Assembly: GCF_013201935.1 (NCBI RefSeq)
Contig: NZ_CP053833.1
Location: 1,798,001-1,862,000, forward strand
Length of the DNA: 64,000 bases
From: Arcobacter cloacae
GTDB taxonomy: Bacteria > Campylobacterota > Campylobacteria > Campylobacterales > Arcobacteraceae
Direction: 5' to 3'
Within the stretch, counting starts at the first letter, position 1. The number at the start of each line of letters is the position of its first letter. Below, in pieces: positions 1 through 8,289 of the stretch. Both the position numbers and the translations under genes were made by a program. The notes under the pieces are model-generated. The model did not search any database. It saw nothing but the letters and a program-made list of their open reading frames with translations, and was not told the DNA's origin.

Positions 1-441
1 TGTTTGTTCAAAAGAGAAAAATGCCAGACAAAATAGATAAAGATTCTCTTCTTTTTCTATCAAAGAGATTTTAATATCAAGTAAACAATCACATAACTTT
101 ATAAAACTTTTATAGATGTTTTTATTTTTGATTAACTCAAAAGCAGATGAAAAATTAAAATCTAAATTCTTTAAATAATCTTTTTCCAAGTATAAAACAT
201 ATCCATCTTTTGATTTTTCATTTGTTGTTGCGCTATGGGGAATTTGACTATTTATGATAGCAATTTCATTTGGTTTTACTGTTATTGAAGTATCATTAAA
301 AATAAGACTTAATGAACCTTGTTTTATTGCAGTGATTGTAAGTTCTTCGTGTAAATGCATCTTTACACAATCTTTTATATCTTCTACATATCGTAACTCT
401 ATAAAGTCTAGTTTTGGATTTTTAAAGATATCTGATTTCAT
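1..441 (-). CDS. AraC-family transcriptional regulator, N-terminal part (cut by window edge)
   Basis: A minus-strand frame opens at ATG 441-439 and stays open to base 1, giving the first 147 codons. It has the cupin-like AraC_binding pattern: a His-rich strand (KMHLHEE, about residue 28), a Gly turn (KQGSLSLIF) and the block VKPNEIAIINSQIPHS (about 55-70). The DNA-binding helix-turn-helix half would lie beyond the window. The gene follows sodB by 34 bases, with a hairpin between them. No Shine-Dalgarno sequence sits at normal spacing before the ATG. An AAAAGGA lies beyond the hairpin, which could bring it close if folded (inference). The inducer is unknown. The family call is fairly secure. 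Confidence 0.75.
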   Translation of the reverse strand, partial: MKSDIFKNPKLDFIELRYVEDIKDCVKMHLHEELTITAIKQGSLSLIFNDTSITVKPNEIAIINSQIPHSATTNEKSKDGYVLYLEKDYLKNLDFNFSSAFELIKNKNIYKSFIKLCDCLLDIKISLIEKEENLYLFCLAFFSFEQT

Positions 442-449
442 ATATATAA

Positions 450-471
450 AAGTATGGAAAAATCCATACTT
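450..471 (-). terminator. hairpin between sodB and the AraC-type gene
   Basis: A perfect 9-bp stem (450-458 with 463-471) has an AAAA loop. On the minus strand it is followed by a short T-rich stretch (TTTTATATAT). It lies just after the sodB stop and only 8 bases before the AraC-gene ATG, so it may end sodB transcripts or act as a partial terminator/leader hairpin for the regulator. Confidence 0.5.
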
Positions 472-475
472 CCTT

Positions 476-1051
476 TTATCCTAGATTTTGTGCTACAAAA
501 TCCCAATTTACAAGTTTCCAAAAGTTTTCTAAAAATTTAGGTCTTGCATTTCTAACATCAATATAATATGCATGTTCCCAAACATCACATACTAAAATAG
601 GTTTTAGATTATCTGTTAAAGGATTTTGTGCATTTACTGTTGTTACAATTTTTAAATTTTGATTTTCATCTTGAACTAACCAAGCCCAACCTGAACCAAA
701 GTGTCCAACAGCTTTTGCTGTAAACTCCTCTTTAAATTTATCAACACTACCAAAAGCTTTTGTTAAAGCTGCTTCAACAGAAGCTGGAATTGTACCTTGA
801 GTTGGAGTTAAACCATTCCAAAAAAAGTCATGGTTATATACTTGCGCTGCATTATTAAAAATACCACCATCTGATTCTAAAATAATATTTACTAAAGAAA
901 AATCCTCAAATTTTGTTCCAACAATCAAATTATTTAAATTATTTACGTAAGTTTGGTGATGTTTCCCGTAATGAAACTCTAAAGTCTCTTTTGACATAAG
1001 TGGCTCTAATGCGTCCATAGAATAAGGTAAAGTCATTAATTCGTGTTTCAT
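476..1051 (-). CDS. sodB: iron superoxide dismutase
   Basis: Converts superoxide to oxygen and hydrogen peroxide in the cytoplasm. The 191-residue length is normal for bacterial Fe-SOD. All four metal ligands of the Fe/Mn-SOD family are visible: His27 (in FHYGKHH), His74 (in AAQVYNHDFFW), Asp156 and His160 (in DVWEHAYY). Gln70 sits just before YNH, as is typical of the iron-using form, where Mn enzymes usually carry the glutamine at another position. It has no signal peptide. It is monocistronic or precedes the AraC-type gene. Metal preference is inferred from sequence only. Confidence 0.96.
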   Translation of the reverse strand: MKHELMTLPYSMDALEPLMSKETLEFHYGKHHQTYVNNLNNLIVGTKFEDFSLVNIILESDGGIFNNAAQVYNHDFFWNGLTPTQGTIPASVEAALTKAFGSVDKFKEEFTAKAVGHFGSGWAWLVQDENQNLKIVTTVNAQNPLTDNLKPILVCDVWEHAYYIDVRNARPKFLENFWKLVNWDFVAQNLG

Positions 1052-1140
1052 TTCATATCCTTTATTAAAAATTTTTCATCAATTCTAGGATACTACTTTT
1101 TTTATTTTGTTTGACTTAGTAAAAAATAATATTTAAAAGA

Positions 1141-1169
1141 AAATACAAAGCTTATTAGGCTTTGTATTT
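1141..1169 (-). terminator. terminator after ppaC
   Basis: A perfect 11-bp stem (1141-1151 with 1159-1169) has a 7-base loop and starts 11 bases after the ppaC stop codon. A T-rich run follows on the minus strand (TCTTTTAAATATTATTTTTT). Confidence 0.6.
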
Positions 1170-1179
1170 ATAAAAAGAT

Positions 1180-2100
1180 TTATGCGAATGCAGGTTCTAA
1201 GAAAGGAATAATTTGTTTTTTTCTTGATAAACAACCATCTAACCAAACTTTTCCATCTACAAGTTTACAGTTAAATGCTTTTTCAAAAATAGATGCATCA
1301 ACAGAAGATACTAAAACTTCACTTCCCTCTTTCATAATATCTGTTAAAATCAAACAAGTAGTATGTAAGTTATTTTCAATTCTTAGTTTTTCTAAGTCAG
1401 CTTGTAACTCATCTTTTACACTATCAAAAATAGCTAAATCAATAACTTCAAGTTGTCCAATACCTACTTTTGTTCCATGCATATCAAATGGTTTATAATC
1501 TCTTAAAATTAAATCTCTAACAGGAACACCCTCAACTGCTGATTTAACTTTGAACATTTCCATTCCTAATGCTCCAAAATCTTCTACCCCTGCAATTTGA
1601 GCTAATTCTCTAACAGTTTTAATATCAATTTCTGTACAAGTTGGCGATTTAAAAATTACAGTATCTGATAAAATAGCACATAACATAATTCCAGCTATAT
1701 TTGCAGGAATTTCAACTTTATGATAATCATACATCTCTTTTACAATTGTATTTGTACAACCAACAGGTCTAATCCAACACTCTAAAGGAGTTGAAGTTGT
1801 AATATCACCTAATTTATGATGATCTACAATACCTACAACTGTAGCTTTATCTAAATCAGCAGGAGCTTGACCTCTATCTGAATAATCAGTTATAAATAAT
1901 TCACAACCTGCAAATTCTGTTTTAAGTTCTGGTGCTTCAAAACCAAATCTATCTAAAATAAATTGTGTCTCTGGACTTACAGGACCTTGACGTGCTGGAA
2001 TTGCTTCTCTTCCAATTTTATTCAATAAATATGCTAATGAAATCGCTGAACAGATTGAGTCTGAATCAGGAGTTGTGTGACCACATGTGTAAATTGCCAT
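1180..2100 (-). CDS. ppaC: manganese-dependent (family II) inorganic pyrophosphatase
   Basis: Hydrolyses pyrophosphate to phosphate in the cytoplasm, which pulls biosynthetic reactions forward. The 306-residue protein is a DHH-family enzyme. The metal site is readable: His8, Asp12 and Asp14 in GHTTPDSDS, Asp72 in ITDYSD, the D93-H94-H95 triad (VDHHK) and Asp146 in LSDT. The C-terminal DHHA2 domain carries the substrate-binding SRKKQ motif at 292-296. This is the Mn/Co-using family, unrelated to the Mg-dependent Ppa. It is a single gene with its own terminator-like hairpin. Confidence 0.96.
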   Translation of the reverse strand: MAIYTCGHTTPDSDSICSAISLAYLLNKIGREAIPARQGPVSPETQFILDRFGFEAPELKTEFAGCELFITDYSDRGQAPADLDKATVVGIVDHHKLGDITTSTPLECWIRPVGCTNTIVKEMYDYHKVEIPANIAGIMLCAILSDTVIFKSPTCTEIDIKTVRELAQIAGVEDFGALGMEMFKVKSAVEGVPVRDLILRDYKPFDMHGTKVGIGQLEVIDLAIFDSVKDELQADLEKLRIENNLHTTCLILTDIMKEGSEVLVSSVDASIFEKAFNCKLVDGKVWLDGCLSRKKQIIPFLEPAFA

Positions 2101-2171
2101 ATAAAATCCTAATAATATTAATTTTGGGCATTTTATCTAAAAAGATGTTATGTTACTTTTAAATAAAAAAA

Positions 2172-2666
2172 TTAATTTGAAACTAAAAATTGCCCTAGTT
2201 GTCTATTTTTCAAAAGTTTTTCATAATTTATCACACAACCATGCATAGAGATATAAACTCCATTTTCTATTTGTGCATTTAAAAATCCTATTGCTTGAGC
2301 AAAATTCAAAGTTGCTTCAACTTTTTTTATACTCATAGGAACCATTGCACCTGTTAATACTATTTTTTTGTCTAATTGTTTGTCATCTAAAAATTTTGAA
2401 GTTATATCAACAGTATCTGTTCCATGAACTATAATAATATTTTCATTTGAACAATTTTTTATAGTTTCATATAAAAATTCCCTATCTTCATCTGTAATTT
2501 CTAAACTATCTTTTGAAATTATATTTTTAATTTCAAAATCAATATTAAAACAACTTTGTATTATTTCATCTAAAGCAATATTATCTTTTGGAACTTCCAA
2601 TTCACCTTTTAAAGGATTATATCTTTTATTGAAAGTTCCACCTGTATTTATAACTGTTATTTTCAT
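2172..2666 (-). CDS. asparaginase N-domain protein (single domain)
   Basis: 164 residues corresponding to the N-terminal catalytic domain of L-asparaginase. Visible motifs are the nucleophile block NTGGTF (7-12), the second threonine/aspartate block HGTDT (about 81-85), LTGAMVP and a KNR..G.F end. Classical type I/II enzymes are about 330 residues, so the whole second domain is absent. Only 71 bases separate the stop from the next gene, so no remnant of it exists downstream. The start overlaps the aspA stop by 4 bases (ATGA), implying co-translation. If active, the pair would convert asparagine to aspartate and then fumarate plus ammonia. Activity without the second domain is unproven. Confidence 0.8.
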   Translation of the reverse strand: MKITVINTGGTFNKRYNPLKGELEVPKDNIALDEIIQSCFNIDFEIKNIISKDSLEITDEDREFLYETIKNCSNENIIIVHGTDTVDITSKFLDDKQLDKKIVLTGAMVPMSIKKVEATLNFAQAIGFLNAQIENGVYISMHGCVINYEKLLKNRQLGQFLVSN

Positions 2667-4078
2667 TTGATGATTCCTTTGTCATAATTGTGAACCATAT
2701 TTTTTGGTTGTAACAATTCATCAAGTTCCTCTTTTGTAAATAACTCTTGTTCTAATATGATGTCATAAACTCTTTTATTTGTTTTCAAAGCTTCTTTTGC
2801 AATTGCTGAACTTTTTTCATAACCTAAAATAGGATTTAAACAAGTTACAAGTGTTACAGAATTTAAAATATTATTCATACAAACCTCTTCGTTTGCAGTA
2901 ATTCCTTTGATACATTTTTCACCCAAAGAGTAAAATGCTCTTCTCATCATGTTTATTGAAGTAAAAAGTTTATAAGCAATCAAAGGTTCAAATACATTTA
3001 ACTGAAGTTGTCCATGTTCACTTGCTATTGAAATTGTTGTATCAGCACCAATAACCTCAAAGGCTACTTGATTTACAACTTCTGGAATAACTGGATTTAC
3101 TTTTCCAGGCATTATAGAACTTCCAGGTTGAAGTGCTGGAAGATTTATTTCGTTTAATCCAGCACGTGGACCTGAACTTAATAATCTTAAATCATTACAA
3201 ATTTTTGAAATTTTTATTGCAACTCTTTTTAAAATTCCAGAGATATGTACAAATGCTCCTGTATCTTGAGTAGCTTCTATTAAATCTCCCGCACTTACAT
3301 AATCAACTCCTGTAACTTCTCTTAAATTTGAAATTACTTTTCTTTGATATGCTGCTTTTGTATTAATTCCTGTACCAATTGCAGTTGCACCTAAATTTAC
3401 CTCTTTTAAAAGTGCTTGACAATCTCTTAATCTAAAAATATCTTCATCAACCATAACAGCAAATGTTTTAAATTCTTGTCCTAAAGTCATAGGAACAGCA
3501 TCTTGAAGCTGAGTTCTTCCCATTTTTAAAACATCTTTAAATTCTATAGCTTTTTCTTCAAAACAATCTCTTAAAAATCTCAAACTATCTTTTAGTTTAA
3601 AAATTAACTCATGAAGTGTTAATTTAATAGCCGTTGGGTAAACATCATTTGTTGATTGACTCATATTTATATGATTATTTGGATGAATAATATCATATGA
3701 GCTTTTTGGTTTTCCAAGAATTTCTAAAGCACGATTTGCTATTACTTCATTAACGTTCATATTAGTTGAAGTTCCTGCTCCCCCTTGAATAGGGTCAACT
3801 ATAAACTGATCATGAAACTTTCCGTCAATTATTTCATTACAAGCTTGAATAATTGCATCTTTTTGAATATCACTTAAATCACCTAATTCATAATTTGTTA
3901 AAGCACAAGCTTTTTTAACTTTTGCAAGTGATTTTATAAAATTAGGGAATAAAGATATATCCGTACTTGTTATATCAAAATTCTCTTTTGCTCTTAAAGT
4001 TTGTATTCCATAATATTTATTTGTTTCAATCTCTTTTTCACCTAAAAAATCTTTTTCAATTCTATGTAATTTTTCCAT
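2663..4078 (-). CDS. aspA: aspartate ammonia-lyase (aspartase)
   Basis: Deaminates L-aspartate to fumarate and ammonia, feeding fumarate respiration and the TCA cycle in amino-acid-using Campylobacterota. The fumarase/aspartase signature GSSIMPGKVNP is near residue 319, with GAGTSTNMN near 100 and SQSTNDVYP near 140. I set the start at ATG 4078: its AAAAGG Shine-Dalgarno sits 6 bases upstream, whereas an in-frame ATG two codons earlier (4084) would touch that site. The result is 471 residues, normal for the family. It overlaps the asparaginase-domain gene by 4 bases. Fumarase is the alternative, but the block pattern and gene pairing favour aspartase. Confidence 0.93.
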   Translation of the reverse strand: MEKLHRIEKDFLGEKEIETNKYYGIQTLRAKENFDITSTDISLFPNFIKSLAKVKKACALTNYELGDLSDIQKDAIIQACNEIIDGKFHDQFIVDPIQGGAGTSTNMNVNEVIANRALEILGKPKSSYDIIHPNNHINMSQSTNDVYPTAIKLTLHELIFKLKDSLRFLRDCFEEKAIEFKDVLKMGRTQLQDAVPMTLGQEFKTFAVMVDEDIFRLRDCQALLKEVNLGATAIGTGINTKAAYQRKVISNLREVTGVDYVSAGDLIEATQDTGAFVHISGILKRVAIKISKICNDLRLLSSGPRAGLNEINLPALQPGSSIMPGKVNPVIPEVVNQVAFEVIGADTTISIASEHGQLQLNVFEPLIAYKLFTSINMMRRAFYSLGEKCIKGITANEEVCMNNILNSVTLVTCLNPILGYEKSSAIAKEALKTNKRVYDIILEQELFTKEELDELLQPKNMVHNYDKGIIK

Positions 4079-4144
4079 AATCATCCTTTTGATTAATAAA
4101 TTTTAAAATGTTAATAAATAAAAGTATCTAAAAAGTGTCTTTTA

Positions 4145-4825
4145 TTATTTTTGTAAAGTATACCCTTCTTGAGGTATGTTTTTGATTACATTAATAGGCA
4201 ATTTATTCCTTAATTCTTTTATAAATGATTTTAGTGCATGGGTCGTCATTTCTTTATCATTCCACAGTTCAAATTCTATCTCTTCATACTTTAAAATGGC
4301 ATCTCTTTTTTCATAAAGTAAATGTAAAAAATCTTTTTCTCTTTTTCGTAAAGGTATGATTTCACTATTTTTATAAATCAATTCTCTTTTTTGTAAATCT
4401 AAAAATAGTTCATTCGCTAAAACTATAGGTTTCGAAGATTTTAAAAGATATTTTTCTAAAGCTTGAGATAATTTTTTTAGATTTAAAGGTTTTAAAATAT
4501 AGTGATTAACATTTAAATTTATTAAATCCATTAAATACTCTTCTGTCGAATAAGCTGTAAGCATAATAATCATAGTTTCAAAATCATTTTCTCTTATTTT
4601 TTTTACTAATTCAACACCATTTCCGTTTCTCATTTCAATATCTGTTATTACTATTTTTGGTTTGTAATATTCGTATAATTCAAAACCTTCTGTTCCATCA
4701 CTTGCTTCATAAACATCTTTAAAATAGTACTTTAAGGTATTAACAATAGTTTGTCTGATTCCAAACTCATCTTCTACACATAAAATAGAGATATTCTTTA
4801 ACTCTTCAATTAATTCTGGTTTCAT
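4145..4825 (-). CDS. response regulator, OmpR/PhoB-like
   Basis: 226 residues. The receiver domain (about 10-125) has the acidic pair in VEDE, the phospho-acceptor Asp in VITDIE, the Thr of MLTAYS and the Lys of LKPL. A C-terminal effector domain (about 140-226), starting with LQKRELIYKNSEIIPLRKRE, looks like a winged helix and ends with the typical IPQEGYTLQK hairpin. The gene lies 3 bases downstream of the kinase at 4829-5953, its likely partner. The stimulus and target genes cannot be read. The AGCS symporter just upstream is one possible target (inference). Confidence 0.9.
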   Translation of the reverse strand: MKPELIEELKNISILCVEDEFGIRQTIVNTLKYYFKDVYEASDGTEGFELYEYYKPKIVITDIEMRNGNGVELVKKIRENDFETMIIMLTAYSTEEYLMDLINLNVNHYILKPLNLKKLSQALEKYLLKSSKPIVLANELFLDLQKRELIYKNSEIIPLRKREKDFLHLLYEKRDAILKYEEIEFELWNDKEMTTHALKSFIKELRNKLPINVIKNIPQEGYTLQK

Positions 4826-4828
4826 TTT

Positions 4829-5953
4829 TTATCCTGCAACTAATATTTTAAAAATAGCACCCTCTTCATCATTATAAACACTCAACTCTCCACCCATATT
4901 TCGCTCAATTATAAGTTTTGAAATATATAGTCCAAGTCCTGTTCCTTTTGATGAATCTTTAGTACTATAATAAGGGTCAAAAATCAATTCTAAATTTTTT
5001 TCCTCTATTCCCCCTGCATTATCTTTTATTGTTATTATTGATAATACACCTTTTGATTCAATATTTAATTCTATTTTTGGATTTTTAATATTTTTCTCAA
5101 CTAAAACATCTTTTGCATTACTTATAATATTTAATATAACTTGAGAAAACTCCGTTGGATAACCATAAATACTCTTATCTTCTTTTATATTCAAAGATAA
5201 TTCTATGCCTAAATTTTCTAAAGTTGCATCTATAATATTTATTGCTTTTTTACATGCAATTGAAACTAAGAAATCTTCTTTTTTCTTATCTGGCTTATAA
5301 AAATTTCTAAAATCATCTATTGTATTTGACATAAACTCTATCATTTTATCACTTTTTTCAATGGCATTTAAAATATATTTCTCATCAACTTTTTTAAATC
5401 TAGTAGTGGTTTCAAGTTCCATTAAAATTCCAGATAATTGACTAAGTGGTTGCCTCCATTGATGTGCAATCATACTAATCATAGAACCAATTCTTGCAAG
5501 TTTTGCTTGTTCTAGAATTTTTCTATCTTTTTGTTTTGCCTCTTCAATTCCTTGTTTTACTTTTATAAAAAGATTTTCATTTAAAGCTTTTAACTCATTT
5601 TCTCTATTTGTAACTTGTTTTTTATATTTTTTAATAACATCTTTTATGATAGAAATCATTAAAAAAGTAAAAAGTACCATAAATACAATCACAACAAGAG
5701 TAAGTGCAAACATAAAATCTTTAAATAAATCATCTTGCACAGTTTTTATTTCAATTTTTTTCTCAATAAAAGTATTTAATTGTTCTTCATTTTTATTTGA
5801 TTCTTGATAAATTTTTCTTACTTCGATTAAATCTTTTTGAAAAGACTCTTCTGAAAGTTTCAAATAATAAGAAGTTGCCATAAAAGAAACAAATATTATG
5901 GTAAAAAAAGGGATAATAATTGTAAAAAATGGAATTCCTTCTTTATTAAACAT
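4829..5953 (-). CDS. membrane sensor histidine kinase
   Basis: 374 residues. TM1 is about 8-30 and TM2 about 81-106, with only about 50 periplasmic residues between them, too short for a Cache or PAS sensor. A charged linker follows. The phosphorylation box is MISMIAHQWRQPLSQL (His near 165). The ATPase domain has the N box (NIISNAKD), DNAGG, the F box (DPYYST) and GTGLGLYIS. The AHQWRQPL box is the same variant as in the kinase at 42821-44977. It is followed 3 bases later by its likely response regulator. The small sensor region suggests sensing in the membrane or through a partner protein. Confidence 0.9.
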   Translation of the reverse strand: MFNKEGIPFFTIIIPFFTIIFVSFMATSYYLKLSEESFQKDLIEVRKIYQESNKNEEQLNTFIEKKIEIKTVQDDLFKDFMFALTLVVIVFMVLFTFLMISIIKDVIKKYKKQVTNRENELKALNENLFIKVKQGIEEAKQKDRKILEQAKLARIGSMISMIAHQWRQPLSQLSGILMELETTTRFKKVDEKYILNAIEKSDKMIEFMSNTIDDFRNFYKPDKKKEDFLVSIACKKAINIIDATLENLGIELSLNIKEDKSIYGYPTEFSQVILNIISNAKDVLVEKNIKNPKIELNIESKGVLSIITIKDNAGGIEEKNLELIFDPYYSTKDSSKGTGLGLYISKLIIERNMGGELSVYNDEEGAIFKILVAG

Positions 5954-6003
5954 ATAAACCTCTTATAATAATCTTAAGCTTATATAATGTCAAAATAGTG
6001 CTT

Positions 6004-6030
6004 AAAGAGTAAGAACAATTCTTACTCTTT
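6004..6030 (-). terminator. hairpin overlapping the symporter stop codon
   Basis: A perfect 12-bp stem (6004-6015 with 6019-6030) has a CAA loop. The symporter stop codon (6022-6024) is inside the stem. The T-tract after it on the minus strand is weak. Confidence 0.5.
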
Positions 6031-7464
6031 AGTTTTTTTATCATTGATATTATCAACTATCTCTTTCCATGTCTCTTTATCAATATTAAATTCTGTATAG
6101 TCGTTATATCTTAAAACAGGTGTTTTCCCCTCTTTTAATTGTCTTTCATAACCTTTGATTAATTGTAATACTGGTTTGTACAAAATTGTAATTACTATTA
6201 AATTTATAATTGCTAATAATCCCATAGATAAATCAGCAAATGCAAAAATAGAACTTAAATCTTGAAATGAACCCCAAATAACAAGTAAAACACAAAGAAC
6301 TCTAAAAACATTAAATACAGTTACGTTTCCTTTACTAAAAAAATTCAAACTATTTTCAGCTAAATAATAGTTATAAATCATTGAAGAAAAACCAAATAAA
6401 AACAAAGCTACCGTAACAAAATATCCACCAAAAGGACCAATATGCTCAATTAAAGCATTTTGAGTTAATAAAATCCCCTGAACACTCTCAACACCAGGAG
6501 TATAAACACCTGATAAAAGAATAATAAACGCTGTACAAGAACATAAAATAATTGTATCGATAAATACTGAAAATGATTGTACTATTCCTTGTTGAACTGG
6601 ATGTGCAACATAAGCAACCGCTGCAACATTTGGTGCACTTCCTAATCCTGCTTCATTTGAAAACATTCCTCTTTTTGCACCTTGAATAATAACAGCACCA
6701 ATTCCACCACCAATTGCAGAACTTGGATTAAAAGCTTCAGTTATAATCATCATAATTAAACCTGGAATTTCATCTATATTTAAAACAATAACAACTAAAG
6801 CTATAAGTAAATATCCCAATGCCATAATAGGTACAATAACTTCAGACATTTTAGCAATTCTTTTTACTCCACCAAAAATAGTGATTCCAAAAACAATTGT
6901 TATAATAGTTCCACTAATCCAAGTTGGTAAATTAAATGAGGCTTCAAATGAAGTAGAGATAATAAAAGATTGAGTTGCATTAAAAGCAAATCCAAAAGTA
7001 ATCAAAAGTAAAACAGAAATTACAATACCAAGCCATTTTTGTTTTAAAGCTTTTGTAGCATAATAAGCAGGACCACCTCTATAAACACATGAGTCAATCC
7101 CATCTTTTTCTTTATAAAGCTGAGCTAATGAACACTCAAAAAAACTTGTTGCCATTCCAACAAGTGCAATTACCCACATCCAAAAAACAGCTCCTGCACC
7201 TCCAAGTGTAATAGCAACAGCAACACCAGCAATATTTCCACCACCTACACGACCAGCAACACTAAGCATCAAAGCTTGAAATGAACTAATGTGACCTTGT
7301 TTATCATGTACGCTCTCTCTTAAAATATTAAACATTCTAAAAAAGTATCTAAATTGTACAAATCTAGAACTAACTGTAAAAAATATCCCAAGAATTGGAA
7401 GTAAATAAATTAAGATATTTCCCCAAATCAAGTCGTTTAGAAATGTATTAATCTCTGCAAACAT
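6022..7464 (-). CDS. sodium:amino-acid (alanine/glycine) symporter, AGCS family
   Basis: An inner-membrane carrier that takes up alanine or glycine with sodium ions. It has about 10-11 hydrophobic segments, the family block GRVGGGNIAGVAVAITLGG near the N-terminus and GAKRGMFSNEAGLGSAPN in the middle. The start is set at ATG 7464, with AAGGAGA 6-7 bases upstream. An in-frame ATG 12 codons earlier (7500) has no such site and would add a charged, unlikely N-terminus. This gives 480 residues. It is followed by a two-component system on the same strand after a hairpin. Substrate is inferred from the family. Confidence 0.92.
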   Translation of the reverse strand: MFAEINTFLNDLIWGNILIYLLPILGIFFTVSSRFVQFRYFFRMFNILRESVHDKQGHISSFQALMLSVAGRVGGGNIAGVAVAITLGGAGAVFWMWVIALVGMATSFFECSLAQLYKEKDGIDSCVYRGGPAYYATKALKQKWLGIVISVLLLITFGFAFNATQSFIISTSFEASFNLPTWISGTIITIVFGITIFGGVKRIAKMSEVIVPIMALGYLLIALVVIVLNIDEIPGLIMMIITEAFNPSSAIGGGIGAVIIQGAKRGMFSNEAGLGSAPNVAAVAYVAHPVQQGIVQSFSVFIDTIILCSCTAFIILLSGVYTPGVESVQGILLTQNALIEHIGPFGGYFVTVALFLFGFSSMIYNYYLAENSLNFFSKGNVTVFNVFRVLCVLLVIWGSFQDLSSIFAFADLSMGLLAIINLIVITILYKPVLQLIKGYERQLKEGKTPVLRYNDYTEFNIDKETWKEIVDNINDKKTKE

Positions 7465-7550
7465 CTTGTCTCCTTTTATGTATATGAAAAACTTTAACAT
7501 CTACAAGAGTTCTAAAAGTGGGTTTTTAATGAGAAAAAATATACAGTTAA

Positions 7551-7584
7551 AATAAAATTGAAATAAATTTATTTCAATTTTATT
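7551..7584 (-). terminator. AT-rich palindrome after mtnN
   Basis: A perfect 17-bp inverted repeat with no loop (7551-7567 with 7568-7584) lies 9 bases past the mtnN stop. Its position suggests the end of the fabD-mtnN transcript, although the stem is almost all A and T and there is no clear T-tract. Confidence 0.45.
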
Positions 7585-7593
7585 CTTAATAAA

Positions 7594-8289
7594 TTATTTT
7601 ATAAGTTCTTTTACAATTTTGATTAAATAATCAGCAGAGTTTTTAGCACTTGATTTTAAAAACTCATCAAAATCAAATCCTGCATCCATATCAGCACTAT
7701 CAGAAATAGCTCTTAATATAAAAAATGGAACATTTAAAGCATCACAAACAACAGCAACACTTGCACCTTCCATCTCTAAAGCATCAGCTTTAAAAGTAGT
7801 TTGAATGAAATCTTTTCGTTCTGTTGAGTGAACAAACTGATCACCAGTTGCAATAGTACCCTCAATTACTTTTAGATTATTTTCATTTGCAACTTTGATT
7901 GCAACATCTCTTAAACTTTTCGTAGTTTCAACAAAAACTTTTCCACCTGGAACATATCCATTTGGATGACCAAATGCAGTAATATCTAAATCATGTTGAC
8001 ATAATTTATCTGCAATAATTAAATCACCAATCTTAAGTTCAGGATTAATTCCACCTGCAACTCCTGAAAATAAAAGTGTATCACAAGCAAATTTTTCAAT
8101 CATTGTGGCAGCTGTTAAACTTGCAAATACTTTTCCAATTTTTGAATATGCAATTACAATATCCAAACCATTGTAATTTACTTCATAATATTTATTATTT
8201 GCAAATTCCACAATATTTACATTTTCAAAATGAGCTAATAAAGGTTCAATTTCCTCTTCCATAGCTCCCATAATTGCTAATTTAGTCAT
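7594..8289 (-). CDS. mtnN: 5'-methylthioadenosine/S-adenosylhomocysteine nucleosidase
   Basis: Cleaves adenine from methylthioadenosine and S-adenosylhomocysteine. In Campylobacterota the same enzyme type also acts on 6-amino-6-deoxyfutalosine in the futalosine route to menaquinone (family knowledge). Its 231 residues fit the family. Motifs are the N-terminal AIMGAMEEE, the GVAGG nucleoside loop, the EMEGAS ribose/purine block and the catalytic Asp in AISDSAD. The start overlaps the fabD stop by 8 bases, so the two are translated from one message. The fabD-pfs order is also found in Campylobacter jejuni, from memory. Confidence 0.95.
   Translation of the reverse strand: MTKLAIMGAMEEEIEPLLAHFENVNIVEFANNKYYEVNYNGLDIVIAYSKIGKVFASLTAATMIEKFACDTLLFSGVAGGINPELKIGDLIIADKLCQHDLDITAFGHPNGYVPGGKVFVETTKSLRDVAIKVANENNLKVIEGTIATGDQFVHSTERKDFIQTTFKADALEMEGASVAVVCDALNVPFFILRAISDSADMDAGFDFDEFLKSSAKNSADYLIKIVKELIK

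Noticed and set aside
2101-2171. Possible remnant of the missing asparaginase C-terminal domain
   Set aside because: The 71 bases are AT-rich spacer with no reading frame resembling the domain; ppaC starts straight after, so no frameshifted second half exists.
7465-7500. Longer N-terminus of the AGCS symporter
   Set aside because: The extra 12 codons have no ribosome site, while AAGGAGA sits at the right spacing before the ATG at 7464.
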